DNA from: Candidatus Poribacteria bacterium
GTDB taxonomy: Bacteria; Poribacteria; WGA-4E; WGA-3G
Direction: 5' to 3'
NCBI GenBank assembly: GCA_007571355.1
Contig: RKRO01000279.1
Coordinates: 1-13,426 of the forward strand
Length of the DNA stretch: 13,426 nucleotides
Shown: positions 1 to 7,300 of the stretch, piece by piece
Position numbering within the stretch: position 1 is the first letter of the stretch
Layout: every line of letters starts with the position of its first letter
The notes under the pieces: generated by a model
Database searches by the model: none
Told to the model about the DNA's origin: nothing
Seen by the model: only the letters and a program-made list of their open reading frames with translations
Made by a program: the position numbers and the translations under genes

Positions 1-1161
1 ACAGAATACATCATTAATACTTACGGCGACAGAAGCCTTGCATTCGTTAAAGGCGAGGGACCTTACCTCTGGGATGCCGATGGCAAAAAATACCTCGACT
101 TCCTTGGCGGACTCGCCGTTAACGGCTTAGGGCATTGCCACCCAAAAGTCGTCGAAGCCATCCGTGAACAGGCTGGTAACCTGCTCCACACGTCCAACCT
201 CTACTATATTCAACCGCAGGCAGAACTCGCGAAACTGCTCATTGATAACTCCGATATGGATCAATGTTTCTTCTGCAATAGCGGTGCCGAAGCCAACGAG
301 GCAGCCATCAAACTGGCACGCAAATACACCAAAGACAGCGGCAACACAGAGGCTTATGAAATCATCACGATGAACAACTCGTTCCATGGACGGACAATGG
401 CAACCATCACCGCTACCGCACAGACGAAATACCATGTCGGGTTTGAACCAATGCTTGAAGGTTTCACATACGTACCCTTCGACGATTTGGAAGCGACAGA
501 AGCTGCTATTACCCCAAAAACCTGTGCCATTTTAGTTGAACCCATCCAATCCGAAGGCGGCGTGAATATGCCAAGCGAAGGCTACCTTCGAGGCTTACGC
601 GAACTCTGTGATAAACATAATCTGCTACTCATGTTTGACGAAGTACAAACAGCAATGGGAAGATTGGGCACATTCTTCGGTTACCAGAGTTACGGCGTTG
701 TGCCGGATGTGATTACGATGGCAAAAGCACTCGGTAGCGGTGTACCCATCGGGGCCATGTTAGCAAAACGGCACATAGCAGAGAGTTTCGTGCCCGGCAC
801 CCATGCAGCGACCTTCGGTGGAAACCCGTTAGTCACTGCGGCAGCATCCGCAACCGTCCGAACAATTCTGGAAGAAAACCTCGCTGTGAATGCCGTTAAA
901 ATGGGGAACTACCTCGCAGGCGGATTGATGGAACTCAAGGATAAATATCCGATTAAAGAGGTCCGAGGAAAAGGTCTACTCCGCGGGTTGGTCACGGAAG
1001 TCGATGCAAAACCGCTCGCTGCAAAGTGTATTGAGAACGGACTCGTCACAATATGCACCAACGATTATGTCCTCCGATTCTTACCGCCGCTCAATATCAA
1101 CGCGGGGCACGTTGAAGAAGCCGTTGATATCGTCGAAAAATCGATGTCAGAAGTTCTTTAA
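1..1161 (+). CDS. argD: Acetylornithine aminotransferase (class III, PLP), 5' partial
   Basis: Class III PLP aminotransferase, best matched to acetylornithine (or succinyldiaminopimelate) aminotransferase, which converts N-acetylglutamate semialdehyde to N-acetylornithine in cytosolic arginine synthesis. The reading frame is open from base 1, so the N-terminus is cut off; 386 residues are visible and only a short leader should be missing for a family of about 400. Visible landmarks (window numbering): the cofactor-phosphate loop NSGAEANE near residues 93-100, FHGR at 128-131, the VEPIQSEGGV segment, FDEVQ with the pyridine-nitrogen aspartate D213, and MAKALG with the Schiff-base lysine K242. 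The D-to-K spacing of 29 matches ArgD. The next gene starts one base after the stop, suggesting translational coupling. No other arginine gene is visible, so a related omega-aminotransferase cannot be fully excluded, but the overall motif fit is strong. Confidence 0.9.
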   Translation, partial: TEYIINTYGDRSLAFVKGEGPYLWDADGKKYLDFLGGLAVNGLGHCHPKVVEAIREQAGNLLHTSNLYYIQPQAELAKLLIDNSDMDQCFFCNSGAEANEAAIKLARKYTKDSGNTEAYEIITMNNSFHGRTMATITATAQTKYHVGFEPMLEGFTYVPFDDLEATEAAITPKTCAILVEPIQSEGGVNMPSEGYLRGLRELCDKHNLLLMFDEVQTAMGRLGTFFGYQSYGVVPDVITMAKALGSGVPIGAMLAKRHIAESFVPGTHAATFGGNPLVTAAASATVRTILEENLAVNAVKMGNYLAGGLMELKDKYPIKEVRGKGLLRGLVTEVDAKPLAAKCIENGLVTICTNDYVLRFLPPLNINAGHVEEAVDIVEKSMSEVL

Positions 1162-1162
1162 A

Positions 1163-2050
1163 ATGCTATATCTGTCACACCTATCCACTCATAGGAACGA
1201 GCGTCAGACCGCGATCTTGTGGATCGCACAGGGGCTGGGTCTACTCCTGTTCACAATCATTGTCGGATGCAGTCCCAGCACCTCCACGGCGCAATTGTCA
1301 CCCGCCATCCGTGTGGAAGTAGAGGGTATCCTCAATATACTGCAAGCGAGATACGATCTCACTGGCTCTCTAAAAACGCGGATGAGGGTGAGAATTGAGG
1401 AGGGTGAACAGCGCGAAGAGCTTCAGGAATTGTTGTGGTATAAGAAATCCGGAAACGGCGGGGAACGGCTCCATATCCAAGCAATGGGAGGGTTTAATGA
1501 ACCTCGTGGTGTCGCAATCGCTAATCAAGACAAGAACCAATTCATTCTTTCCTTACTGAACGAACGCAGAACGTATAGCGGGCCACTATCGGATGGAGCG
1601 TTGCAAGAAATTTTCGGTATAGACTTGCGGGTATCGGATGTATTGAGTGCCATCTTCGCCAATCCGTTTCTTGATGAACGGACAGATAATTTCACATCCA
1701 TCGAGCGTTCGGGCGCGAAATTGACGATTACGCGTCCAGGGATCAAAGAGGGACATGTAGAAACCGTCACCCTGTTTGTCCGTGAAGGTGAACCGCGAGT
1801 GACAGAATGGCACATCCACGATGAAAATGGGGTGCTTCAGCAGCGCGCAGCCTTCTCTGACTATCGCGAGGTGAGCGGTATCCTGCGTCCACATAAGGTT
1901 GAGATCGAACGTCCGCTTGAACAGACACGGGTTGCTGTGAACATTACTCAAGTCGAACTTAACGTCGAGATTAACGACAGCAAATTTGACGGGGCACGAT
2001 TTCTATCAGACGACTTTGAAATCATCCCCTTGTCGGAATTAGCAGAATAG
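1163..2050 (+). CDS. LolA-like / DUF4292-type outer-membrane lipoprotein
   Basis: Predicted lipoprotein of 295 residues. The ATG at 1163 is chosen because it gives a complete lipoprotein signal: a basic n-region (R11, R14), a hydrophobic stretch of about residues 17-34 and a lipobox I-V-G-C with the modified cysteine at C36. The frame is open further upstream to 1004, but that part only shadows argD. The mature part has the alternating beta-strand pattern of LolA/LppX/DUF4292 proteins: an N-terminal helix (ILNILQARYDLTGSLKTRM) and then strands typical of the half-barrel that holds acyl chains. The family moves lipoproteins or lipids across the periplasm; the ligand here is unknown. The gene sits between argD and ispE with gaps of 1 and 11 bases. 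No Shine-Dalgarno is visible, so translation probably depends on coupling. The family call rests on pattern and is moderately sure; the lipoprotein call is firmer. Confidence 0.75.
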   Translation: MLYLSHLSTHRNERQTAILWIAQGLGLLLFTIIVGCSPSTSTAQLSPAIRVEVEGILNILQARYDLTGSLKTRMRVRIEEGEQREELQELLWYKKSGNGGERLHIQAMGGFNEPRGVAIANQDKNQFILSLLNERRTYSGPLSDGALQEIFGIDLRVSDVLSAIFANPFLDERTDNFTSIERSGAKLTITRPGIKEGHVETVTLFVREGEPRVTEWHIHDENGVLQQRAAFSDYREVSGILRPHKVEIERPLEQTRVAVNITQVELNVEINDSKFDGARFLSDDFEIIPLSELAE

Positions 2051-2061
2051 CGTGCAAAATT

Positions 2062-2943
2062 GTGCAGAAGATAAGAGTCCGCGCCCACGCCAAAATCAAC
2101 CTCTACTTGGATGTCGTTGGTAAACGTGAAGACGGCTATCACAACCTCGAAACGATCTTTCATTCCATCGGATTGTACGATGATGTCATCATCACCAAAC
2201 AAGAGACAAAGGAGATAACAGTTCGCTGCGAACATCCACGGGTTCCGGGCGATTCGCGCAATCTTGCATATCAAGCGGCGCAGCTTCTCTGTGATGCCGT
2301 TGGCGGTATCGGCAGTATCACAATTGACATCCACAAACGGATTCCGGTGGCAGCTGGACTCGCAGGGGGTAGCGCAAACGCTGCCGCAGTCCTTCACGGT
2401 GTAAACGAACTTTTTGAACTCGGTTTCACACAAGAGAGGCTGATGCGTTTCGGGGCAGAGTTGGGAGCAGATGTTCCGTTTTGCCTACACGGCGGTGCAG
2501 CGTTCGGAACCGGCATCGGCGACCAGTTAACGCGTCTTCCCGCGCTTTCCGATCTACCCCTTCTCCTTTTAAATCCAGGCATCGAAATTTCGACAGCGAA
2601 TGTTTTCAAAAAACTGAATTTTTCCTTGACAAAACGTGAAAATGCGGGTATAATTATAAAGACTCACATAGAAAAAGGTGATACCCTCGGCATGGCGGAA
2701 AGCCTTTATAACTGCCTCGAAGTGCCAGTTTTTGCCCAACACCCTGAAATCGCCGCGCGAAAAGCCGAGTTATCCAAGCAGGCTGGGTGTTCTGGCGCGC
2801 TGATGTCCGGAAGCGGCGCAACATTGTTCGCTGTGATGCTCAACAGTGAATCGGCACGCCGGAGTGAATCACGTTTTAAAAATAGGGTCGACTTTTGCAC
2901 AACGACGGTAACCAGTCCTGTCGGTGTCTACATAGAAGATTAA
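2062..2943 (+). CDS. ispE: 4-diphosphocytidyl-2-C-methyl-D-erythritol kinase (GHMP kinase)
   Basis: IspE phosphorylates CDP-methylerythritol at the 2-hydroxyl in the MEP route to isoprenoid precursors (cytosol, ATP-dependent). The 293 residues match the family length. Motifs in order: AHAKINLYLDV with the conserved lysine K11; DGYHNL shortly after; the GHMP ATP-binding loop PVAAGLAGGSANAAA at 95-109 (family usual form GLGGGSSNAA); GADVPF with the catalytic aspartate D137; and the C-terminal GALMSGSGAT segment that closes the active site. The start is GTG at 2062, which puts the first beta strand at the usual distance from the terminus; no Shine-Dalgarno is evident. The stop codon at 2941-2943 directly abuts the tRNA-Gln gene. 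The coding sequence contains a perfect sigma-70-like promoter at codons 189-198. ispE next to tRNA-Gln is a widely conserved bacterial neighbourhood, which supports the call. Confidence 0.95.
   Translation: MQKIRVRAHAKINLYLDVVGKREDGYHNLETIFHSIGLYDDVIITKQETKEITVRCEHPRVPGDSRNLAYQAAQLLCDAVGGIGSITIDIHKRIPVAAGLAGGSANAAAVLHGVNELFELGFTQERLMRFGAELGADVPFCLHGGAAFGTGIGDQLTRLPALSDLPLLLLNPGIEISTANVFKKLNFSLTKRENAGIIIKTHIEKGDTLGMAESLYNCLEVPVFAQHPEIAARKAELSKQAGCSGALMSGSGATLFAVMLNSESARRSESRFKNRVDFCTTTVTSPVGVYIED
2626..2654 (+). promoter_or_regulatory. Consensus sigma-70-type promoter inside ispE
   Basis: An exact TTGACA at 2626-2631 is followed after 17 bases by an exact TATAAT at 2649-2654. The stretch upstream of the -35 box is A/T-rich (about 2603-2625), resembling an UP element. 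Transcription would start near 2661, about 283 bases upstream of tRNA-Gln, and would serve the tRNA, rplY and possibly the rest of the operon. The site lies within coding sequence and reads as ordinary ispE codons, so function is inferred, not shown. Confidence 0.6.
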
Positions 2944-3015
2944 AGGGCGGTGGCCAAGCGGTAAGGCACAGGTCTTTGGAACCTGCACGCGTAGGTTCGA
3001 ATCCTACCCGCCCTG
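2944..3015 (+). tRNA. trnQ: tRNA-Gln, anticodon UUG
   Basis: A 72-base cloverleaf folds by eye with no mismatch in any stem. Acceptor AGGGCGG (2944-2950) pairs with CCGCCCT (3008-3014). The D stem is GCC/GGC with loop AAGCGGTAA. The anticodon stem CAGGT/ACCTG encloses loop CTTTGGA with anticodon TTG at 2976-2978, reading CAA (and CAG by wobble). The variable loop is CACGC. The T stem GTAGG/CCTAC encloses TTCGAAT. The weak A1-U72 pair and the discriminator G73 (3015) are what glutaminyl-tRNA synthetase favours. CCA is not encoded. The first base follows the ispE stop codon with no gap. Confidence 0.97.
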
Positions 3016-3095
3016 TCTCCTTTTTGATACGACTAACGGACTCAGGTGCCTAAACGCACGAATTTTAACCGCAAGGAAAAGTAAAAAAAAATAAA

Positions 3096-3791
3096 ATGCA
3101 ACAAGCAACATTAGAGGTTCAGCAACGCGACGCTTTCGGGAAGCAGCATGCACGCGCACTTCGCCGCAACGGGATTGTCCCCGCTATACTCTATGGACGT
3201 GCACAAGACACTTTGACAATCCAATTCGACGCTCGAACCTTCAAGCAATTCCTACGAACGCACGGTGAAAATGTTATTATTAACATGCAAGTCGGCGACG
3301 GCAACACGGAAACCGCCATTATCAAAGAAATTCAACGCGATCCAGTAGAAAAACAGATATTGATCCACGCCGATTTTATCAGGATATCTCTCGATGAACC
3401 GGTGACATCAACCGTGCCGATCATTTTGGAAGGCAATCCACCCGGTGTACAGGAAGGCGGTATCCTCGAATCTCCGCTTCGTCAAGTGACGCTTCACTGC
3501 CTGCCTTTGCAATTGCCATCCGATATTTCAGTTGACGTGAGCGGATTGGCTATTGGTGATGCCGTCCACGTCAGCGATCTAAACCTTGGCGATGACATTG
3601 AAATTTTAGACGAACCGGAACGCGTGCTAGCGATGGTCAGCCAACCCCGTATGGAAATTGAAGAACCAGCAGAGGATGAAGAAGGTGAAGGCGAAGGTGA
3701 AGAAGCCGCTGAAGGTGAAGAGGCATCCGCTGAACAACCTGTGGAACCAGAAATTATTTCCCGTAGACGCAGTGACGACGAGGACGCATAG
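3096..3791 (+). CDS. rplY: Large-subunit ribosomal protein L25 / general stress protein Ctc (long form)
   Basis: Ribosomal protein bL25 of the long CTC/TL5 form, which binds 5S rRNA on the large subunit. The 231 residues comprise an N-terminal L25 domain (about 1-95, with LRRNGIVPAILYGR typical of the family), a beta-rich C-terminal TL5/Ctc domain (about 96-190, with IILEGNPPGVQEGGILE and HVSDL) and an acidic Glu/Gly/Ala-rich tail (about 188-222) ending in RRRSDDEDA. The nearest purine-rich motif, AAGGA at 3073-3077, lies too far upstream for normal use; an A-rich tract precedes the ATG. In many bacteria this gene lies in the order ispE, tRNA-Gln, prs, rplY, pth. Here prs is absent and pth is displaced downstream. 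The tail's repeated GAAGGT-type codons also leave a neighbouring frame open. Confidence 0.95.
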   Translation: MQQATLEVQQRDAFGKQHARALRRNGIVPAILYGRAQDTLTIQFDARTFKQFLRTHGENVIINMQVGDGNTETAIIKEIQRDPVEKQILIHADFIRISLDEPVTSTVPIILEGNPPGVQEGGILESPLRQVTLHCLPLQLPSDISVDVSGLAIGDAVHVSDLNLGDDIEILDEPERVLAMVSQPRMEIEEPAEDEEGEGEGEEAAEGEEASAEQPVEPEIISRRRSDDEDA

Positions 3792-4998
3792 CACTGTTTA
3801 TAACGAGAAAGCACCAGAAAGGTGCGTCAACACCGACACTGTCCCTGTTAAAATTGGCGCGCTTTTCTTATCTATGCTTGTCTTTGCTATCACGTTGGGT
3901 AGTTTCGCGCAAGCACCCATTGCGCGCTTTATTGATGCCAACGGAAAAACTGTCGCTGAGGTGCAAGTACAGTATCAGAACGAACACGTTTACCTACCCG
4001 TTGACGCTGTGAAACAGGTCATTGATCCCGAAACGACACATCAGTACAACCACCCGCGCCAACGACTCACTCTCAAAACGAAAGACAGAGAAATCCGACT
4101 ACAAATCGGGAGACCGACAGTTACTATCGATCCTGGTGCAGAGCCGGTTACCCTCGCTACGCCGCCTGTAATCATCGCACAGCAGCCGATGTTGCCTATC
4201 GATTTTTTCATACAACTCCTGCCGATCCTCAACGACGTGGAAGTCATTTATAACTCCAGGTTAAATCGGTTACAGATAAGACCCAAAGACACCTTGATAC
4301 CCATAGAAACAAACGGGACCCAAGATTTGACAATCATTGTTGATCCCGGGCACGGCGGACCAGACGATCGCGGATGCGCAGGGAGCACAGGGATCCTTGA
4401 GAAAGATATCGCCCTCACATTCGCTAAACAACTTCAATGGACGAGCAGGCAACACGGAATACAAGTGTATCTCACCCGTGAAACAGATACCCAGAAAACA
4501 CACTTTGAACGCATTCAGGTCGGTAAGCAGAAACGAGGCCAACTCTTCCTTAGCCTACACTGCAACGCCTCTTTCTCACCCCATGAAAAAGGTATCAGGA
4601 TCTACGTCAATAATCCGAAGGGCCAACTCCGCTTCCCCAGTACCACTAAGCCAGCCCTCACCGGACAACGGCTAAAAATTCTTGCACAAGCCAACTATTT
4701 AAAACAGAGCAAAGACCTCGCTTACGCACTCCAAACCGAACTGAATTTTCTGACAGAAACACCGATCCAGATTATAGACCTACCGCTCATTGCACTGTCT
4801 GATACCTATATGCCCGCTGTCGTTTTGGAACTCGGTTATCTTTCTAATGTTGAGGACTTAGAAAAACTCTCCAATTCCGAATACACAGCAAGCGTTGCAC
4901 AAGCGATGACCCGCGCATTCCAACGCTATATCTCTGCCATTAACCAAAACATTCCGCCAGAAGGCGTAGAACCGCAGACTCCAACAAGTTCACGGTAA
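3772..4998 (+). CDS. Secreted N-acetylmuramoyl-L-alanine amidase (Amidase_3) with N-terminal copper-amine-oxidase-like domain
   Basis: Zinc amidase that cleaves the bond between N-acetylmuramic acid and L-alanine in peptidoglycan, acting outside the inner membrane. With the GTG at 3772 as start (408 residues, 20-base overlap with rplY) there is a signal peptide: basic K27, hydrophobic core about 28-43, cleavage probably after A-Q-A at 48. Residues about 50-180 look like a Cu_amine_oxidN1-type domain (YLPVDAVKQV, RLTLKTKDREIRLQIG), which in such proteins may bind cell wall. The catalytic domain spans about 187-395: DPGHGG with zinc ligand H194, E210, SLHCNAS with H263, and VLELGYLSN with the catalytic E353. 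The alternative ATG at 3874 would remove the signal's charged end, so it is less likely. No Shine-Dalgarno is seen at either start. Such amidases are often found next to a GerMN gene, as here two genes downstream. Confidence 0.88.
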   Translation: MTTRTHSTVYNEKAPERCVNTDTVPVKIGALFLSMLVFAITLGSFAQAPIARFIDANGKTVAEVQVQYQNEHVYLPVDAVKQVIDPETTHQYNHPRQRLTLKTKDREIRLQIGRPTVTIDPGAEPVTLATPPVIIAQQPMLPIDFFIQLLPILNDVEVIYNSRLNRLQIRPKDTLIPIETNGTQDLTIIVDPGHGGPDDRGCAGSTGILEKDIALTFAKQLQWTSRQHGIQVYLTRETDTQKTHFERIQVGKQKRGQLFLSLHCNASFSPHEKGIRIYVNNPKGQLRFPSTTKPALTGQRLKILAQANYLKQSKDLAYALQTELNFLTETPIQIIDLPLIALSDTYMPAVVLELGYLSNVEDLEKLSNSEYTASVAQAMTRAFQRYISAINQNIPPEGVEPQTPTSSR

Positions 4999-5025
4999 AC
5001 CTGCATATCTGCAAAAAGTAAAACG

Positions 5026-5985
5026 ATGACAGACGATTCAAAGAAAACACAAAACGATGCTATTTCACGAGCACAAGGGTGTCTCATTGGACAACTTGCA
5101 GGCGATGCCCTCGGAAGTCTCGTTGAATTCCAGACCGCTGAACACATCCAGCAGAAATATCCTGGCGGTATCCGGGATATGGCTAATGGTGGAACTTGGA
5201 ACACACTCGCTGGACAACCTACAGACGACTCCGAATTAGCACTCATGTTAGCACGGACACTTGTAAAAGAGCAGACATTTAACCGCGCAGCAATTACGAA
5301 GTCTTATCTTTTTTGGTATAACTCAGGACCCTTTGATTGTGGCAATACCACTCGCAGCGGACTCATGGGGTCTCATATTCAAGATAGCCAGTCAAACGGC
5401 GCAATGATGCGCGTCAGCCCACTCGGTATCTTCGGCGCGAATTATGACTTAAAACAGGTCGCAGACTGGGCACGTCAGGATGCTGCGATTACACATATTC
5501 ACCAAGTTTGTCAGGATACCAGTGCCTTGTTTGCCACCGCAATAGCATACGCAATTGACACAGGCTGTGATGCTGACACGCTTTATGAACATATTGTTGC
5601 ACGGACACCAAAAATAACAGCCGAACAAAGCATTATTAGAATTATCGAAAAAGCAACGGATGCCCCCCCTGAAGATTACATGCACAATATGGGATGGGTG
5701 CTGATTGCACTTCAGAACGCGCTCTATCAACTGCTTCACGCCCCGAGTACTGAACAAGGGATTATAGACACCGTGATGCGCGGAGGCGATACTGATACAA
5801 ATGCCGCTATTTGTGGAGCATTGCTCGGGGCTGTGAACGGGCCGTCCACAATGCCGGAACGATGGGTAGAAACGCTCCGCAACTGCCGTCCAGAAGAAGG
5901 AACCCCCAACGTACATCAGCCGCGCCCGGAATGTTTCTGGCCCGTAGATGCTTTAGAACTCGCTGTACAACTCATCACAACTTAA
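5026..5985 (+). CDS. ADP-ribosylglycohydrolase family protein (DraG/ARH fold)
   Basis: All-alpha ADP-ribosylglycohydrolase-family enzyme of 319 residues. The family removes ADP-ribose from proteins, nucleic acids or small molecules using two Mg/Mn ions. Metal-site motifs are present: GDALGS at 26-31, PTDDSELA with T66-D67-D68, and the C-terminal GGDTDTNAAICGALLGA with D255, D257 and T258. The N-terminal GCLIGQLAGDALG is the standard opening helix. No signal peptide is present, so it should be cytosolic, unlike the products of both flanking genes. It sits 27 bases after the amidase and 22 bases before the GerMN gene. No ADP-ribosyltransferase or nitrogenase regulator is nearby, so the substrate is unknown; related members act on ADP-ribosyl-arginine, ADP-ribosyl-nucleic acids or free metabolites. 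The family call is firm, the substrate is not. Confidence 0.9.
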   Translation: MTDDSKKTQNDAISRAQGCLIGQLAGDALGSLVEFQTAEHIQQKYPGGIRDMANGGTWNTLAGQPTDDSELALMLARTLVKEQTFNRAAITKSYLFWYNSGPFDCGNTTRSGLMGSHIQDSQSNGAMMRVSPLGIFGANYDLKQVADWARQDAAITHIHQVCQDTSALFATAIAYAIDTGCDADTLYEHIVARTPKITAEQSIIRIIEKATDAPPEDYMHNMGWVLIALQNALYQLLHAPSTEQGIIDTVMRGGDTDTNAAICGALLGAVNGPSTMPERWVETLRNCRPEEGTPNVHQPRPECFWPVDALELAVQLITT

Positions 5986-6007
5986 ACAACGCCTTAGCCT
6001 ACTGAAA

Positions 6008-6613
6008 ATGGACATAAAAGTGAAACATCATAACAGTGCAGGCTTTTCAAGATTGTTAGTGATATGGGGCATAACGCTCGGCGCTATTGCGATCTGCCTC
6101 GGTGTGACCCTCTATATCATTGAAAGATCAAAACAGACAGTGATCCCGATTCCGCCGCCACCACTGCCGGCTGCTGCGAACCCGTTGGAGGCACCACCGG
6201 AACCGCAAGAGGTCAATCTATTTCTGCTTGACACCACCGCAATGGGGCTTGTCCCCGTTAAAATTGAACGGCGACTCCATAGAGAACTCACCCAACGTTT
6301 GAATCAGGTCGTCACAGCACTCATCCAAGAGACACCGCCCAACTTCAGAAACACGATCCCGCGCGGAACAGAACTCAACGGAGTCTATATTGATAGTCAA
6401 CAAACAGCGTACTTGGATTTCTCAAACCATCTCACCGATGGACACATCGGCGGCACAACAGCAGAATTTCTGACGGTCACGGCAATTCTCAAAACCGTCT
6501 TCGACGCATTCCCTGATGATATCAGACAGGTCCAGATTTTAATTGATGGCAAGAATATAGAAACAATCGCGGGGCATCTCAACCTCTCGCAGCCCCTGCA
6601 TCTGCCCCAGTAA
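6008..6613 (+). CDS. Membrane-anchored GerMN domain protein
   Basis: Protein of 201 residues with one N-terminal membrane segment (about 15-39, preceded by basic K4, K6 and R15), a proline-rich linker (about 46-68, with PIPPPPLP) and a C-terminal GerMN domain (about 75-195). GerMN signs are GTELNGVYIDSQQTAYLDFS and the GGTTAEFLTVTAIL helix followed by VQILIDGK. The domain is named for the spore germination protein GerM but is common in non-sporulating bacteria, often beside N-acetylmuramoyl-alanine amidases; a role in peptidoglycan remodelling is a reasonable inference. The topology puts the domain outside the inner membrane, where the amidase also acts. The gaps to its neighbours are 22 bases on each side, and no Shine-Dalgarno is visible. 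Confidence 0.82.
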   Translation: MDIKVKHHNSAGFSRLLVIWGITLGAIAICLGVTLYIIERSKQTVIPIPPPPLPAAANPLEAPPEPQEVNLFLLDTTAMGLVPVKIERRLHRELTQRLNQVVTALIQETPPNFRNTIPRGTELNGVYIDSQQTAYLDFSNHLTDGHIGGTTAEFLTVTAILKTVFDAFPDDIRQVQILIDGKNIETIAGHLNLSQPLHLPQ

Positions 6614-6635
6614 AACCGCATGACGCATAAACCAG

Positions 6636-7229
6636 ATGAAACATGAACAAAAAGTGAAACTTATTGTGGGACTCGGAAATCCAGGCGCGCGCTACGCGCA
6701 CACAAAACATAACGTCGGTTTTCGCGTGATTGACACACTCTACGAAGCGTTCTGTCAACGAGACGCTCAGCCACGTCCGACCCACACATCAATTTACAAT
6801 TCGCTCCTTATACAGACAACATGGCATGACACATCTATCATCCTCGCCAAACCGATGACATACATGAACAACAGCGGGGCCGCTGTCGCCGCTCTCGTCA
6901 GACGATTTGAGATTCCACTGCCTGAACTCTGTATCGTCTACGATGATGTTCACTTAGACATCGGGGTGCTGCGGATACGGCAGAAAGGCAGCGATGGCGG
7001 GCAAAAGGGAATGAAATCTATCATCCATCACTTAGGCACTCCGGTGTTTCCACGCTTACGCATCGGCATCGGTGAACCGGTCGGCACCTTAGTCGATTAT
7101 GTCCTCACCGAATTTTCGGAAGATGAAGAAATTGAAATAGCACAGACTATTGATCGCGCCGTTGATGCCCTTGAAACCCTTATTAGAGACGACATTCTGA
7201 CAGCAATGAACAAGTTTAACAATCGCTGA
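6636..7229 (+). CDS. pth: Peptidyl-tRNA hydrolase
   Basis: Pth releases peptides from peptidyl-tRNA that has dropped off the ribosome, recycling the tRNA; it is essential in most bacteria. The 197 residues match the family. Motifs: KLIVGLGNPG with N15, KHNVGF with the catalytic H25, KPMTYMNNSG with N78, YDD with D103, GSDGGQKGMKS at 118-128, and RLRIGIGEP. By spacing these correspond to E. coli N10, H20, N68 and D93. The E. coli H113-N114 pair is replaced by Q123-K124. The ATG at 6636 is used; the GTG at 6654 is an in-frame alternative that would give the common MKLIVGLGNPG opening. This is the last gene of the plus-strand unit; no clear terminator follows. Confidence 0.95.
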   Translation: MKHEQKVKLIVGLGNPGARYAHTKHNVGFRVIDTLYEAFCQRDAQPRPTHTSIYNSLLIQTTWHDTSIILAKPMTYMNNSGAAVAALVRRFEIPLPELCIVYDDVHLDIGVLRIRQKGSDGGQKGMKSIIHHLGTPVFPRLRIGIGEPVGTLVDYVLTEFSEDEEIEIAQTIDRAVDALETLIRDDILTAMNKFNNR

Positions 7230-7300
7230 AATAGCCATCTGTCCGATATAGTAAAGCCCATAATTATGGAAACCCATTACATCGAAGCGAGGCACCTCGG

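Noticed and set aside
1004..1162. Upstream in-frame extension of the lipoprotein gene into argD
   Set aside because: It would bury the lipobox behind a Ser/Arg-rich leader and overlap argD by 158 bases. The ATG at 1163 gives a normal signal peptide.
3016..3095. Possible leader structure or terminator between tRNA-Gln and rplY
   Set aside because: There is a short T-run at 3021-3025, but no stem precedes it other than the tRNA itself. The GTGC/GCAC pair at 3046-3059 is only four base pairs.
3658..3771. Lysine-rich N-terminal extension of the amidase
   Set aside because: It is the alternate-frame reading of the acidic GAAGGT repeats of rplY and would place the signal peptide about 65 residues inside the protein.
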